From CALBTQ01 sp036725605 (GTDB lineage Bacteria > Lernaellota > Lernaellaia > Lernaellales > Lernaellaceae), in contig DAIMDW010000003.1 of assembly GCA_036725605.1 (NCBI GenBank), forward strand, positions 62,001 through 126,000: a DNA stretch of 64,000 nt, in the 5' to 3' direction. Position numbers and translations under genes: made by a program. Below, in pieces: positions 8,703 through 18,565 of this stretch (the first letter of the stretch is position 1; the number at the start of each line of letters is the position of its first letter). The notes under the pieces were generated by a model. The model did no database searches. It saw only the letters and a list, made by a program, of their open reading frames with translations, and had not been told where the DNA came from.

Positions 8703-8736
8703 AGGCCGATGTTTTCCGAAAAATGAAAGGCGAGCC

Positions 8737-9639
8737 ATGAAGCCGAACCGTAAAATTGAACCGGGGATGCTGGACAACGCGCACCTGTTCAACAACGATT
8801 TCTTCCACCGTTTTGCTTTGCGCCCGGCGCCGCAGCCATTGCTGTTGACCGATAAAATCGCCAAGAATTACCTGTTTCCCTCCTTCTATGGCGATGTGAC
8901 CTGCGCGCAGGCGATTTTCCTATGCTCTTACGAAAAGGCCGCCCGGATGATGCTGCATCCGCTGATCAAACCGGTGCGCATGCCGCGCGGACGAGCGTTG
9001 GTCGCCTTTTCCTGTTACATCTACAATCAGGTGATGGGCGTGGGGCCGTACAACGAGATCGCGATGACGATTCCGGTAATGGTCGATCCGGGGATCAATA
9101 TGCCGGTGGCGCCGATGATCGCCGACATCTTCAAGAATTTCGGCTACTACGTGTTTTCCATGCCGGTCACTTCGTTGGAAAACCAACTGCGCGGCGTGAA
9201 AATCTGGGGGTTGCCCAAGGTCGTTCACGAAATCGACATCTATCGCGACGGCGACGATTGCGTGACCGTGGGCATCGACGAAAACGGTCACCGGTACATG
9301 CAACTGCGCGTGCCGACGACCGGCAAGCCGACCGAATTCGACGTGACGTCCAACCTCTACACGCAAATGGGTAAGCGGCTTTGCCAGTGCGAGACGAATT
9401 TCAAGGCGACGTTCAACGTTATCAAATACATGAATCTGCTGTGGCAAAAGGACAAGCAGCCGGATCGTGAGTATCTGACCATCGGCGACGGGCCGTTGGC
9501 CGACGTGCTGCGCGAATTGGAGATCGAAGAGCATCCGTTCCAATTCCGCTATGCCGAACACATGTCCAGTTGCTTCGACCTGCCTAACGAAAACTACCGG
9601 GCGCCGTTCGACCTGGCCGCCAACCAAGCGGGGGAATAG
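8737..9639 (+). CDS. Acetoacetate decarboxylase family protein
   Basis: A 300-residue protein of the acetoacetate decarboxylase (ADC) superfamily. The key segment GVKIWGLPKVVHEI aligns with GRELSAYPKKLGYP of the clostridial enzyme, so Lys161 matches the Schiff-base Lys. The next residue is Val162 where classical ADC has the second Lys that lowers the pKa of the first. A classical decarboxylase is therefore doubtful; many family members act as aldolases, dehydratases or lactonases. The ATG at 8737 is preferred over the upstream TTG because AAAGGCGAG lies just before it and a promoter lies immediately upstream. It is followed after 2 bp by a ketopantoate reductase-like gene, so the two are co-translated. 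Confidence 0.82.
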   Translation: MKPNRKIEPGMLDNAHLFNNDFFHRFALRPAPQPLLLTDKIAKNYLFPSFYGDVTCAQAIFLCSYEKAARMMLHPLIKPVRMPRGRALVAFSCYIYNQVMGVGPYNEIAMTIPVMVDPGINMPVAPMIADIFKNFGYYVFSMPVTSLENQLRGVKIWGLPKVVHEIDIYRDGDDCVTVGIDENGHRYMQLRVPTTGKPTEFDVTSNLYTQMGKRLCQCETNFKATFNVIKYMNLLWQKDKQPDREYLTIGDGPLADVLRELEIEEHPFQFRYAEHMSSCFDLPNENYRAPFDLAANQAGE

Positions 9640-9641
9640 CC

Positions 9642-10736
9642 ATGACGATCGTCAACGACGTACGCAAGTTCATCGATTCCATCGACCTTTCCCGCCTGAC
9701 GCGGAAAAAGGAAAAACAATACAAGATCGTGTTTTTCGGCGCGGGGGCGATCGGCGGTTCGGTCGCGGCCTGGCTCGCGCCGCATCACGAGCATTTGTAC
9801 GTGCTCGACCGCGAACCGATCGTCGGGGCGATGCGCCGCAACGGCATCACCACGTATCGGGGCGACAAGCCCGACATTAAGGAACACACGGCGGTCAAGG
9901 TCATCGACGATCTGGCCGAAGCGCCCGACGCCGACGTGGTGGTCATCGCGGTGAAAAACTACAGCCTCGACGCGGTGGCGAAACTGGTGCGCGACAAGCT
10001 GGGCGACCGGCCGATCATCCTGGCGATGCAAAACGGCGTAGCGAATCAGGAGATTCTGCCGCAGTACTTCACCAAGGTCGTTTATTGCGTGGTGAGCTAC
10101 AACGCCTGGATGGACGAACCGGTGGTCATCGGCTACCAGAAAAAGGGCCCATTGGTCATCGGGACGATGTTCAACGAGATGATGGACGAGATGGCCGACC
10201 TCGCCGCGATTTTCAACCAGGGCGTGGAAACGGTGATCACCGACCGTTACCACGACGCGGCGCACTGCAAACTGGTGATCAATCTGACCAACTCGCTGAC
10301 CACGCTGATCGGCCACAAGTACCGGCCGCTCAGCGACGAGGGATTGTTCCAGAAAATCCTGACCAACCTCACCTACGAAGGCATGACGATCATCAAGGCG
10401 GCGGGGTATCGCGAAAGCCGGCTGGGCGGCATGCCGTCGTGGGCGACCTTCAAAATGGCGGTGACGCTGCCGCCGGCGATGACCAAGCCGCTGTTCGATA
10501 AAAACGTTAAGAAGATGGTGCTTTCGAGCATGGCGCAGGACATTCTGCAGCGTGGAGCCGGTCAGTCGGAACTGGAGGACATCAACGGCTACCTGCTCAG
10601 CCTCGCCGACCGGCACGGGATCAAAGCGCCATACAACCGCGCGGTGTATTACATCGCCCGGCGCGAGTTCGACAAGCCGAAGTTCGAGCCGATGGACATT
10701 AAGGATCTATGGGCGGAAATGTCGGAGTGGCTGTAG
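9642..10736 (+). CDS. Ketopantoate reductase (ApbA/PanE) family oxidoreductase
   Basis: A 364-residue NAD(P)-dependent reductase. The Rossmann motif GAGAIGGSVAAWLA starts near residue 30, with AVKNYSLDAV and MQNGVANQEIL typical of PanE-like proteins, then an all-helical C-terminal domain. The family reduces 2-dehydropantoate to pantoate, but many members act on other 2-oxo or 3-oxo acids. The tight pairing with an ADC-family gene (2 bp gap, ribosome site GGGGGAA inside the upstream gene) suggests a joint catabolic or detoxifying step rather than pantothenate synthesis. No other pan genes are near. It ends 1 bp from the convergent lipoprotein gene. Confidence 0.85.
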   Translation: MTIVNDVRKFIDSIDLSRLTRKKEKQYKIVFFGAGAIGGSVAAWLAPHHEHLYVLDREPIVGAMRRNGITTYRGDKPDIKEHTAVKVIDDLAEAPDADVVVIAVKNYSLDAVAKLVRDKLGDRPIILAMQNGVANQEILPQYFTKVVYCVVSYNAWMDEPVVIGYQKKGPLVIGTMFNEMMDEMADLAAIFNQGVETVITDRYHDAAHCKLVINLTNSLTTLIGHKYRPLSDEGLFQKILTNLTYEGMTIIKAAGYRESRLGGMPSWATFKMAVTLPPAMTKPLFDKNVKKMVLSSMAQDILQRGAGQSELEDINGYLLSLADRHGIKAPYNRAVYYIARREFDKPKFEPMDIKDLWAEMSEWL

Positions 10737-10737
10737 C

Positions 10738-11727
10738 CTACAATTCGGTTTCGACCGCGATTTCCGTAGCGAGAAAACGCACGTAAATATTGCCGTCCTC
10801 ATCGGTGCGATACAGCGTCAGACCGGTGTTTTCGTACGCCGTGACCGTTGCTTCCGTGGGGTAACCCAGCGTGTTTTCCCCCACCGACAGGATGCCGACG
10901 GCCGCGTTGAGCGCATTGACGAAATCAGCCGAGTGCGGTCCGAGCCCGTGGGCGGGCATCTTCACCACATCGCAAGCCACCGCGGCGCCGTATTGATCGT
11001 ATAGATCCTGTTGCGCGGCCCGGTTAATGTCGGCGGTCATCAGCACGCGGTATTGCCCGTTGTCGAGCGCCAGCACCAGATTGTTGTCGTCGAACACTTC
11101 ATAGCCGCCGAGATTATGAATCGTCGCGATGGTCAAATCGCCGAGGTAGTCGATGTCGCCTTCTTCCTTGGTCGTCACCGTGCCGCCCCATGCATCGACG
11201 GCATCGAGAAAATCGTAATAGGCGTCGATTTCCAACGTTTGTCCGTTAACCCAGACTTCGCCGACTTCCGCACAATCGAAAACCGCCGACAAACCGCCGC
11301 AGTGGTCGTAGTCGGGGTGGGTCATGACGAGGATGTCGATCCGCTCGATGCCGCGCGCTTCCAGGTCGGGACAAATCGTGAATTCGCCCTGCCCGGTTTC
11401 GCCGCCGTCGATGAGCATCGTGTAGGGACCGGGTATTTCCACCAGGGCGGAATCGCCCAGGCCGACGTCGTAAAATTTTATACCGAAGGTTTCGGGATTG
11501 AACGGCTCGCTGTCGTCGTCGCCGGTGTCGTCGTCATCATCGATATCGTCGTCGCCGGTGTCATCGTCGTCATCGTCATCGTCGTCGTCAGTGACACTCG
11601 GAGCCTGGATGCCGTCGTCGTCCACGTCGTAATCGCCGCCGCCGCCGCAAGCGACCGTCAACGCGGACAACACAAGCAGCAGGCCGAAAATCGTCAACAC
11701 GTATTTCATGGTTTCATCCGTTTGCAC
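10738..11727 (-). CDS. Metallo-beta-lactamase fold lipoprotein (ComEC C-domain-like)
   Basis: A 329-residue secreted protein. The signal peptide ends LTVAC (Cys27), then GGGG and an Asp-rich linker to about residue 75. The catalytic domain resembles the periplasmic hydrolase domain of ComEC: FYDVGLGDSALVEIPG, LIDGG, the metal motif THPDYDHCGG, LTADIN and PAHGLGPHS. The HxDxDH form with Asp at the second ligand is usual for this branch. It may hydrolyse nucleic acids or other phosphodiesters outside the cell. The start is a GTG at 11727 with AGGA at good spacing; an in-frame ATG at 11709 would shorten the signal peptide by six residues. Confidence 0.87.
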   Translation of the reverse strand: MQTDETMKYVLTIFGLLLVLSALTVACGGGGDYDVDDDGIQAPSVTDDDDDDDDDDTGDDDIDDDDDTGDDDSEPFNPETFGIKFYDVGLGDSALVEIPGPYTMLIDGGETGQGEFTICPDLEARGIERIDILVMTHPDYDHCGGLSAVFDCAEVGEVWVNGQTLEIDAYYDFLDAVDAWGGTVTTKEEGDIDYLGDLTIATIHNLGGYEVFDDNNLVLALDNGQYRVLMTADINRAAQQDLYDQYGAAVACDVVKMPAHGLGPHSADFVNALNAAVGILSVGENTLGYPTEATVTAYENTGLTLYRTDEDGNIYVRFLATEIAVETEL

Positions 11728-11802
11728 TTCATTCCTATTGTTTTCGGATAAAACGCGGGATTTCTCAATAGCAAAGCGTATTAGAATCTTTATCGACCAT
11801 TC

Positions 11803-13710
11803 TCACTCCCAAAAGAAGTACCAGCGACTGCCTTGGTCATGACGCGTCCGGAAGGTGTATCCGGATTCACTGCAGTAGCCGAATTGGAAGGTAACCGCCG
11901 GATCGTCCGTCAAATTGCGATCCCAAACAAGCAGATCGGTCAAGTTGTCGGCATAGAACATATTGTTTTGATAATACAGTTCCTCGGCAATCCTTCCGTT
12001 GTTCCCCGCCGTTTGGGCGCTTTGGTCGTGGGCTCTAATTTTATACCAATCGTTTTTGGAAATCCTCCAGGTCCATAGGCTGTCGTCGGCGATGTCGCCA
12101 TGAAGATGGTTTTCGCTCACATCGGCGATAACCGTTCCGTTCTTTTCGTTCATGTGCCACAAGCCGACGGTATCCTCCTCCGCATCAAATTCGTAGGGCA
12201 CAAAATGGGAGGAGAGCATCGCGGCGGAGAGGCGGACTTCATCGATCGCGCCGATGAATCGGTTGGATTGACCAACCGGGCGCGCACCGATGCCCAATCC
12301 CACTGTGTTATTAACAACACTCGTATCCACCGAGGCAAAACCTTCCAACTCATCGAACAGGTACAGGGCCATCGTTTCGCCGTCAAATTGTGCGGTCACC
12401 TGATACCAATCGCCGGGCTGCAACCAGGTGTAGCCCTCGACAACGGCCCACACGCTTTCTTGTCTAATAACGAAGAACGACAGCACGTCCTGATTGTTGT
12501 AGGCAAGGCTGGGCGTGATCGCCAGTTCCCAACCGCTTTCCGCTTCCGCGCTATCGTCGAGGCGACTGGCCAGCACGTAGCGCTGCCCGCCGGTAGTATT
12601 TTCATCAAGGCGAAACCAAAGCTCGATGGAGAAAACGTCCACATCCAACTCCGGCGCATATTCCACCAAACCCCACTGTTCGCCGTCGAAGCCCACCGCC
12701 GGGCTGGGCTCACAACCGTCGAGACAATTGTGCAGGTTGTACTGCTGCAACGGCGTGGGGGGCGTGGAGCATGGGAAAACGTCCAGACAATCCTGGTAGC
12801 ATTCCCAATCCTTGTTCCAATCGGCGCACAAGGCGAGCGCATCCATTTCGGGAATGTAGAAGTTCGGTTCCTCTTCGAAATCGAAGGTCAAACCGCAGGC
12901 GTAAATCGGATGCACGATTGCGCCGCACCCGGTGCCGGGATCGGGGGGATTTTGGCAAACGGCAAAGCAATCGTCATCGCAATCCTGCGTGAAAACGCAC
13001 CCGGCCCAGCAACTCCAGAAGGGCGAGGCCAGATCGAAATCGGCGGGAAACAGCGCCTCGGACAATTCGCACCACAACGTCAGCCCGCCGCTGTCCTGCG
13101 GTACGCCGTTGTTGTCCTCCAATGTTGTCGCACAAACGTCAAGCGATCCCTCGCCCACCGCTTCACATTCTACCGCCCGACACTCATCGTCTTGTTCATT
13201 GCACCACACGGCGGGCGACGAACAGGGATTGCCCGTGTGCAAGCAAATGTCGTTGACCTCGTCGCAACTCTCCACGCCGTTGCAGAACAGTGTGTCGTCG
13301 ACGCAGGGCGCGCCGGTATGTATGCAGTCGTCGCTTTGTTCGTCGCACACTTCCGCTCCGTTGCACCACTGGCCGTCGTCGGAACAATCCGGAACTGCGA
13401 CATGTTCGCAAACGCCGGCCTGACAGACATCCTGGCCATTGCAGTACAAGCCGTCGTCGCAATCGTAGCCATCGTTGGCCGACCAGGCGTTATTGGCATT
13501 GGCGCTATCGCAGAAAAGACAAATGTTTTGTGGATTGGCTTCACCGTCCTGATAACACACGCCACCGATCAGACAACCGTCACAGATGGAATCGTCATCA
13601 TCGACATTATCGTCATCGTCATCATCGTCATCGTCGGTGCAGCCGAAGGAAAACATCATTAAAATAGACATCAATAAAGAGGCAAGAAAAAACAACTTAC
13701 TGATGGACAT
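11803..13710 (-). CDS. Lipoprotein with Asp linker, Cys-rich repeats, LamG domain and pilin-like C-terminus
   Basis: A 635-residue surface protein. The lipobox Cys24 (FSFGC) is followed by TDDDD... to about 40. Residues 42-185 hold a Cys-rich module (CDGCLIGGVCY) and tandem repeats of the type DDGLYCNGxxxCxxGxCxHxGxPC, familiar from myxobacterial secreted proteins. About 375-560 is a concanavalin/LamG-like domain (FSIELWFRLDE, IDEVRLS, GLWHMNE). The last 60 residues (AEELYYQNNMFYADNLTDLL, TFQFGYCSESGYTFRTRHD) resemble the C-terminal part of type IV pilins. No catalytic site is seen; binding or adhesion is likely. The ribosome site GGAGG and a candidate promoter lie upstream. Confidence 0.8.
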   Translation of the reverse strand: MSISKLFFLASLLMSILMMFSFGCTDDDDDDDDDNVDDDDSICDGCLIGGVCYQDGEANPQNICLFCDSANANNAWSANDGYDCDDGLYCNGQDVCQAGVCEHVAVPDCSDDGQWCNGAEVCDEQSDDCIHTGAPCVDDTLFCNGVESCDEVNDICLHTGNPCSSPAVWCNEQDDECRAVECEAVGEGSLDVCATTLEDNNGVPQDSGGLTLWCELSEALFPADFDLASPFWSCWAGCVFTQDCDDDCFAVCQNPPDPGTGCGAIVHPIYACGLTFDFEEEPNFYIPEMDALALCADWNKDWECYQDCLDVFPCSTPPTPLQQYNLHNCLDGCEPSPAVGFDGEQWGLVEYAPELDVDVFSIELWFRLDENTTGGQRYVLASRLDDSAEAESGWELAITPSLAYNNQDVLSFFVIRQESVWAVVEGYTWLQPGDWYQVTAQFDGETMALYLFDELEGFASVDTSVVNNTVGLGIGARPVGQSNRFIGAIDEVRLSAAMLSSHFVPYEFDAEEDTVGLWHMNEKNGTVIADVSENHLHGDIADDSLWTWRISKNDWYKIRAHDQSAQTAGNNGRIAEELYYQNNMFYADNLTDLLVWDRNLTDDPAVTFQFGYCSESGYTFRTRHDQGSRWYFFWE

Positions 13711-13747
13711 AACAAATTCCTCCTCTACTTCTCATTCCGATAGACAA

Positions 13748-13775
13748 ATATTATCACAATAATAATGAAAAGCAA
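13748..13775 (-). promoter_or_regulatory. Candidate promoter of the LamG lipoprotein, TTGCTT-16-TAATAT
   Basis: On the minus strand, TTGCTT (13775-13770) and TAATAT (13753-13748) are separated by 16 bp in an AT-rich stretch. The leader would be about 30 nt, with GGAGG before the ATG at 13710. The rest of the 13711-13973 gap shows no gene. Confidence 0.45.
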
Positions 13776-13973
13776 GAACCTGGCAATCACCCCCGCCAGG
13801 CAAATACCTAATGGATTTTCATTTATCGAATATGATAATATTTGCATCGTTCACAAAAGTCGAAACTGGTAACTCCAACTGAACGCAGGGAAGCGTTCAT
13901 GTACGTTCCGGGGCTATTGGCCGCCGTCGCTCCGACGGTTCTGTGCCATATTCCGATGAATCCCTGAAACGCA

Positions 13974-16900
13974 TTACAGTTCGAAACGGCAGGTGAAGAA
14001 GAAACCGCTGCCCTTCCCCGGTTCACTTTCCAGCCAGATGCGACCGCCCATCAACTTGACGAACTCCTGGGTGATCGTCAGGCCCAGACCGGTGCCCTGG
14101 TAATCGCGGTTGGCCGAGCCGTCGACCTGATAGAAAGACTGGAAGATTTTCTCGAATTCCTCGCGGGGAATTCCGATGCCCGTATCCCGTACGGCGAACA
14201 GCAAGGTGACGCTCCTGTCGTTTCTTTCGTGAATCGACACGTTCAAGCCGATTTTTCCCACCGGCGTGAACTTGATGGCGTTAGACAACAGGTTGTCGAG
14301 AATGCGGCTGAGCATGAACGAATCGCCGATCAGCAACCCCGGCAAACGCGGGTCAACCGTCAAAGCAAACTGCAGGGCGTCGCTTTCGGCCAGCAGACTG
14401 AAGCGGTCGCCGATTTCCTGCAGGAAGTCGAAGATGTTGAATTGCTCCTGCACCGCCTGCATCTTGCCCGTTTCAATTTTTGACAAATCCAACACCGTGT
14501 TGATGATCGACAACAACGACTCGCCGCTTCTATTGATTATCTTTAGATACTTTCGGGTCTCCACATTCAACTTTTCCGGTTCCATCAACAGCAGGGAAGA
14601 CAGACCGATCACATGGTTCAGCGGCGTGCGAATTTCATGACTCATGTGCGAGAGAAACTGACTTTTCACTTCTTCGGCCTGCTGGGCATCTTCCAACGCC
14701 TGTCGCAGTTCCCGTTCCTTGATCACCAACGCGGAGATGTCATGCACGAATACGGCAATGCGCTCGATCGAACCGTCCGGCTCGACAATCGGCTTGATGG
14801 ACGTGTCGTAGATGAAATCATCCTGGGCCGTTTCCATGAACGTGAGCGCTTCGCCGTTTTTCATCGCCTGCTTGATTCGCTTTTTTCGCTCCTCGACCAG
14901 GTTGCCCGGCATGGTCGCGTAGATATTTCTCCCAATTATATCTTTCATGGTCAGGTCATGATGACCGACCCGATGGATCGCCTCCAACGCCTTTTGATTC
15001 AAGGAAAGAATGGTGCCGTTTTTATCGATGAGCATAACCATGTCGTGGGCGTTATTGAGCAACACGGCTGCCGTTTCCCAACTGCGACGCAGTTCCTCGG
15101 CAATCAACTTTCGTTCGGTAATGTCCTGTAAAATTCCTTCGAAGTGTGTCACCGCTCCCACCTCGTTACGCCGGGGAAAGGTGTTGTCATCCACCCAATG
15201 ATAGTGCCCGTCGGCGGTGCGCAGGCGATATTCCTGGTGCAGGATATTCGCGTTGAGGTCGGCGGAGAAATCGGCCACTTCCTGGATGATCTGCGGCAAA
15301 TCTTCCGGATGGATCAGATCGTTGTAGGCAATGCGGCCCGAGGTAAAATCTTCCAGGGTGTAACCGAAATTGGCAATGTTCGCCGAAGCGTATTCGACCG
15401 GCCATTGATCCTCGTTGCGCCAGAGGAACGCGTACGTTTGGCTGCGGTTGATAATTCGTTCCAATTCCTCGCGGCGAGCCAATGCTTCCTGTCGCTCGCG
15501 AGCGGCGCGTTCCTGCTCGGTGATATCCCGAATCGACACATGCAGCATCTTCTGTTCACCGACCTGAAAGACGGTGATGACCACCGAAGCCAGAAACTGT
15601 TCGCCGTTGGCGCGCTGGAACAACCAGACAAACCGACAATTGCCCTCTTGATAGGCCTTTTTAATGTACTGCAGTCCCAGTTCGTCGGAGCGTTCACCGG
15701 ATGGTTGAAACTCGGGACTACCGGACATAAACGTCAAGTAGGCCACCTGCTTCTGATCGGTATAGCCGAACAATTTCAAAAAAGCCGGATTGCTGTAATA
15801 CAGCTTGTCCATTTCCCCGATGATCAGGGCATCGTTGGAAGCGTCGAACACCGCGCGATAACGTTGTTCGCTCGCTTCCACCTTGGCCATCGCCAATTTC
15901 CGCTGCGTGATATCCTGGTTGAAAACCATCACCATGTCCGGATTAACCGGAATATAGGTGACGATCAGATTGCGCATAAAATCATCATGGGGGAAATGAA
16001 GGGAAATTTCTTTCTCGATCCGCTCCTGGCGCACCCAACAACGTTTCATATCGTCGATGATGTCCGGTTGATTGCCGAACAAATCGGGCAACGTCGCATT
16101 GAGCGAATCCTTGACCATCCCCGACGTGGCCATATAGGCGGCATCGTTGTAGTCGATCAGCAAAAACTCGTCGCCTGATTTCTGCCACACGTAGATGGGT
16201 ATCGGCACCGCCTTGAACTGCGTCATGCTTTGTTTGCGCTGTTCGGCCAAATCGCGCGTGATGCGCTTGCGGGTGCTTACCTCTTCCGTCAATTGGCGAT
16301 TGATCGCCCGCAATTCCCGCGTGCGCTCATCGACCAGAGCGGTCAGATGCTCCCGATGCCGGACCAGCTCGGCCTCGGCCTTTTTTCGCTCGGTGATGTC
16401 CTGGCTGGTGGTGATGTGATACTCGTATCCGTTGTGCTCGAAATAGTGGGGAATTATCTCCACCGGGAATTGTGTGCCGTCCTTACGCTGATGAACGCGT
16501 TCGATGGGCCGCGGCGGCAGTTTGCGGGTGGCGGCCCAATGCTCTTTCCATTTGTCGGCCGCCATGTGCGGATCGATGTCGAGTACCTTCATTTGCAACA
16601 GCTCTTCCCGCGTGTACCCCAACGATTCGCAGGCGGCGTCGTTGATGTAGACGAATCGAGCCTGTTCGTCGATCCAATAAATACCGATGGAGGCGCTGGA
16701 CAACGTGAACTCGGCAAAATCCAGCGCTTCGCGCATCTTCGTTTCCGTACTCACGTCACGAAGCTGAAACAGCAAATGAGATTGTGCGTCGTCCAGGGGG
16801 CGGGTTTGGTTCACCGACCAACGAACGGTAACCACCGAACCCGTGTGGTTGAAAATAAAATCCTCGCCGGAGGCGTCTTTCTCCCGCCCGCTTTTGATCG

Positions 16901-17102
16901 AGGATAATTTTTCCAACCACGAGGTCGAGGAAATGAACTGGACCAGCGACTTGCCCAGAATTTCATTTTCGGGGAAAGCCAGCACCTGCGATGCGTAATG
17001 ATTGCAGTACAATATCTGCAAGGAGTGATCGGTCAGGATAATCCCGTCGGCAAGGTTATCGAGAATAACCTGGGCATATTTGCTCAGATCAGGCAACGTC
17101 AT
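13974..17102 (-). CDS. Multi-PAS sensor histidine kinase
   Basis: A 1042-residue soluble kinase with no membrane segment. By eye there are six PAS-type domains (about 5-125, 128-245, 290-405, 410-535, 545-665 and 670-800), several ending in the DITERK hinge, with a coiled coil near 246-290. A HisKA dimerisation domain follows with the phospho-acceptor His in FLSHMSHEIRTPLNHVIG. The C-terminal HATPase domain has N-box NLLSNAIKFTP, G1 DTGIGIP and G2 GTGLGL. There is no receiver domain and no response regulator next door, so it is an orphan kinase. The ligands of the PAS domains are unknown. Confidence 0.93.
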   Translation of the reverse strand: MTLPDLSKYAQVILDNLADGIILTDHSLQILYCNHYASQVLAFPENEILGKSLVQFISSTSWLEKLSSIKSGREKDASGEDFIFNHTGSVVTVRWSVNQTRPLDDAQSHLLFQLRDVSTETKMREALDFAEFTLSSASIGIYWIDEQARFVYINDAACESLGYTREELLQMKVLDIDPHMAADKWKEHWAATRKLPPRPIERVHQRKDGTQFPVEIIPHYFEHNGYEYHITTSQDITERKKAEAELVRHREHLTALVDERTRELRAINRQLTEEVSTRKRITRDLAEQRKQSMTQFKAVPIPIYVWQKSGDEFLLIDYNDAAYMATSGMVKDSLNATLPDLFGNQPDIIDDMKRCWVRQERIEKEISLHFPHDDFMRNLIVTYIPVNPDMVMVFNQDITQRKLAMAKVEASEQRYRAVFDASNDALIIGEMDKLYYSNPAFLKLFGYTDQKQVAYLTFMSGSPEFQPSGERSDELGLQYIKKAYQEGNCRFVWLFQRANGEQFLASVVITVFQVGEQKMLHVSIRDITEQERAARERQEALARREELERIINRSQTYAFLWRNEDQWPVEYASANIANFGYTLEDFTSGRIAYNDLIHPEDLPQIIQEVADFSADLNANILHQEYRLRTADGHYHWVDDNTFPRRNEVGAVTHFEGILQDITERKLIAEELRRSWETAAVLLNNAHDMVMLIDKNGTILSLNQKALEAIHRVGHHDLTMKDIIGRNIYATMPGNLVEERKKRIKQAMKNGEALTFMETAQDDFIYDTSIKPIVEPDGSIERIAVFVHDISALVIKERELRQALEDAQQAEEVKSQFLSHMSHEIRTPLNHVIGLSSLLLMEPEKLNVETRKYLKIINRSGESLLSIINTVLDLSKIETGKMQAVQEQFNIFDFLQEIGDRFSLLAESDALQFALTVDPRLPGLLIGDSFMLSRILDNLLSNAIKFTPVGKIGLNVSIHERNDRSVTLLFAVRDTGIGIPREEFEKIFQSFYQVDGSANRDYQGTGLGLTITQEFVKLMGGRIWLESEPGKGSGFFFTCRFEL

Positions 17103-17174
17103 CGTCTATCCTTTTTCGACCACGCCAACAGGCCTGCATCCAAAGACGGAATCGTTCCAATTTTCTTCAGCGTG

Positions 17175-18362
17175 TTATTTTGCATATACCTCATCGACGC
17201 CGATGTCCCATTCCCCGCTGGGACGCGCCTGGCCGTCGATGTCTTCATCCGCCAGGTCGCCATTGTACCACGTGGCCGGATTCACGCCCCCTTCGACACA
17301 CGGGCTGGTGCTGGCAATGTGCGCGTTGTCCGAACCCAACTGCGGATCGGCGCTGATGTTGTTCACCGCTTCGGTGCAACCGTACCACACGCAACCGTTG
17401 AGCCCCGGCAGATCGTCGGAATAATAGAATTCAGTGACGTAACGCGCCGCCACCAGGTGTTGCAGATGAAAACCCCAGAGGTCGTTGTTGTACAGCACGA
17501 TGGACGGTTGCAGCGCCGATTCGTCGACTTCGATATCCACCGCCGCGTAGGAAACCGCAAGCGGACCGCTGTAGAGAAGGTTGTTGATCAACGTCACGTC
17601 CGCCGCGCCGAAAAGGTTGATGTTCGAGCACGTTTCCGCGTCATCGCCGGCGTACAGAACGTTGTTCACCAGCAGGGCGGTTCCTTCGACGTACACCGCA
17701 TGTGAAATGCTGCCGTCCCCTGTGCCGCCGCCGGTAATCACGTTGTCGACCAACACCGCGCCGCTGCGAATCTCCACGCCGCGATAATAGACCAAGGTTG
17801 CTTTCGGCTCGTCGCTAATATCGACGCCGCCGTCGATCGTATTCTGGTGCAGAACGGTCGAAGGATTGTCCGCCACGACGCCGGTCGAGCCTTCGCCGTA
17901 GGCATTGATCGTCAAGCCGTCGATCAACACTTCATCGTCGCCCTGGACCGTCAAGGCAACGTCCTCGCCCAGCAAGGTGGTGCGATTGACGGTAATGCTG
18001 CGCGACCAGTCGTCCGGATCGTATCCGCCGAAAAGAGAGACGGTCGTGGTCACCGCTTCCTCATAGGCGCCGGCGGCGATACAAACCGCTTTGTCCTCGG
18101 CCTCGGCCATGGCCACGCCGGCCGCGACGGTCAGCAACGGTTGCGCTTTGGTGCCCGGATTGTCATCGCTGCCGCCTTTCGCGACAAACACGCTTTCTTC
18201 GTCCGATGGACCATCATCATCGTCGTCGTCATCATCGTCGTCATCGTCGTCATCGATGCCGTTATCGTCATTGTCGTCATCATCGTCATCGCCACATGAG
18301 GCGATCGCCATGAGGCCGCACAGCAACACGAGAATCAACAAGATAGTCCGCCAACTTTTCAT
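17175..18362 (-). CDS. Beta-helix lipoprotein with Asp-rich linker (DUF1565-like)
   Basis: A 395-residue protein. The lipobox Cys23 (AIASC) is followed by a nearly pure Asp linker to about residue 52. The start of the mature domain, VFVAKGGSDDNPGTKAQPLLTVAAG, is the DUF1565/choice-of-anchor entry motif. It leads into a right-handed beta-helix rich in VLVDNVITGG and LLVNNVLY turns. The C-terminal IDGQARPSGEWDIGVDEV is the closing motif seen in such proteins. These helices bind or degrade polysaccharide, but no catalytic residues are recognisable. The C-terminal half resembles that of the lipoprotein at 31438-33504. Confidence 0.82.
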   Translation of the reverse strand: MKSWRTILLILVLLCGLMAIASCGDDDDDDNDDNGIDDDDDDDDDDDDDDGPSDEESVFVAKGGSDDNPGTKAQPLLTVAAGVAMAEAEDKAVCIAAGAYEEAVTTTVSLFGGYDPDDWSRSITVNRTTLLGEDVALTVQGDDEVLIDGLTINAYGEGSTGVVADNPSTVLHQNTIDGGVDISDEPKATLVYYRGVEIRSGAVLVDNVITGGGTGDGSISHAVYVEGTALLVNNVLYAGDDAETCSNINLFGAADVTLINNLLYSGPLAVSYAAVDIEVDESALQPSIVLYNNDLWGFHLQHLVAARYVTEFYYSDDLPGLNGCVWYGCTEAVNNISADPQLGSDNAHIASTSPCVEGGVNPATWYNGDLADEDIDGQARPSGEWDIGVDEVYAK

Positions 18363-18565
18363 TTTCCTCTCCCGACTGACATTGGAAGGCTGTTAATGCA
18401 TAATAAACCGAAAGTCGATTATATGAACTTCCCGCGAATATACAACCACCCGTTTCGCAATGACAATTTCCCCCGAGACAAGGCCATTCTTTCCGTATAA
18501 AATGGCGCCGGTCAGACGATAATAACCAAATATTGCCCCGTTTGATAGGCGATATGGAGGACATC

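Noticed and set aside
12100..13662. Plus-strand frame of 520 codons opposite the LamG lipoprotein
   Set aside because: No recognisable domain; the real minus-strand gene has a signal peptide, ribosome site and promoter.
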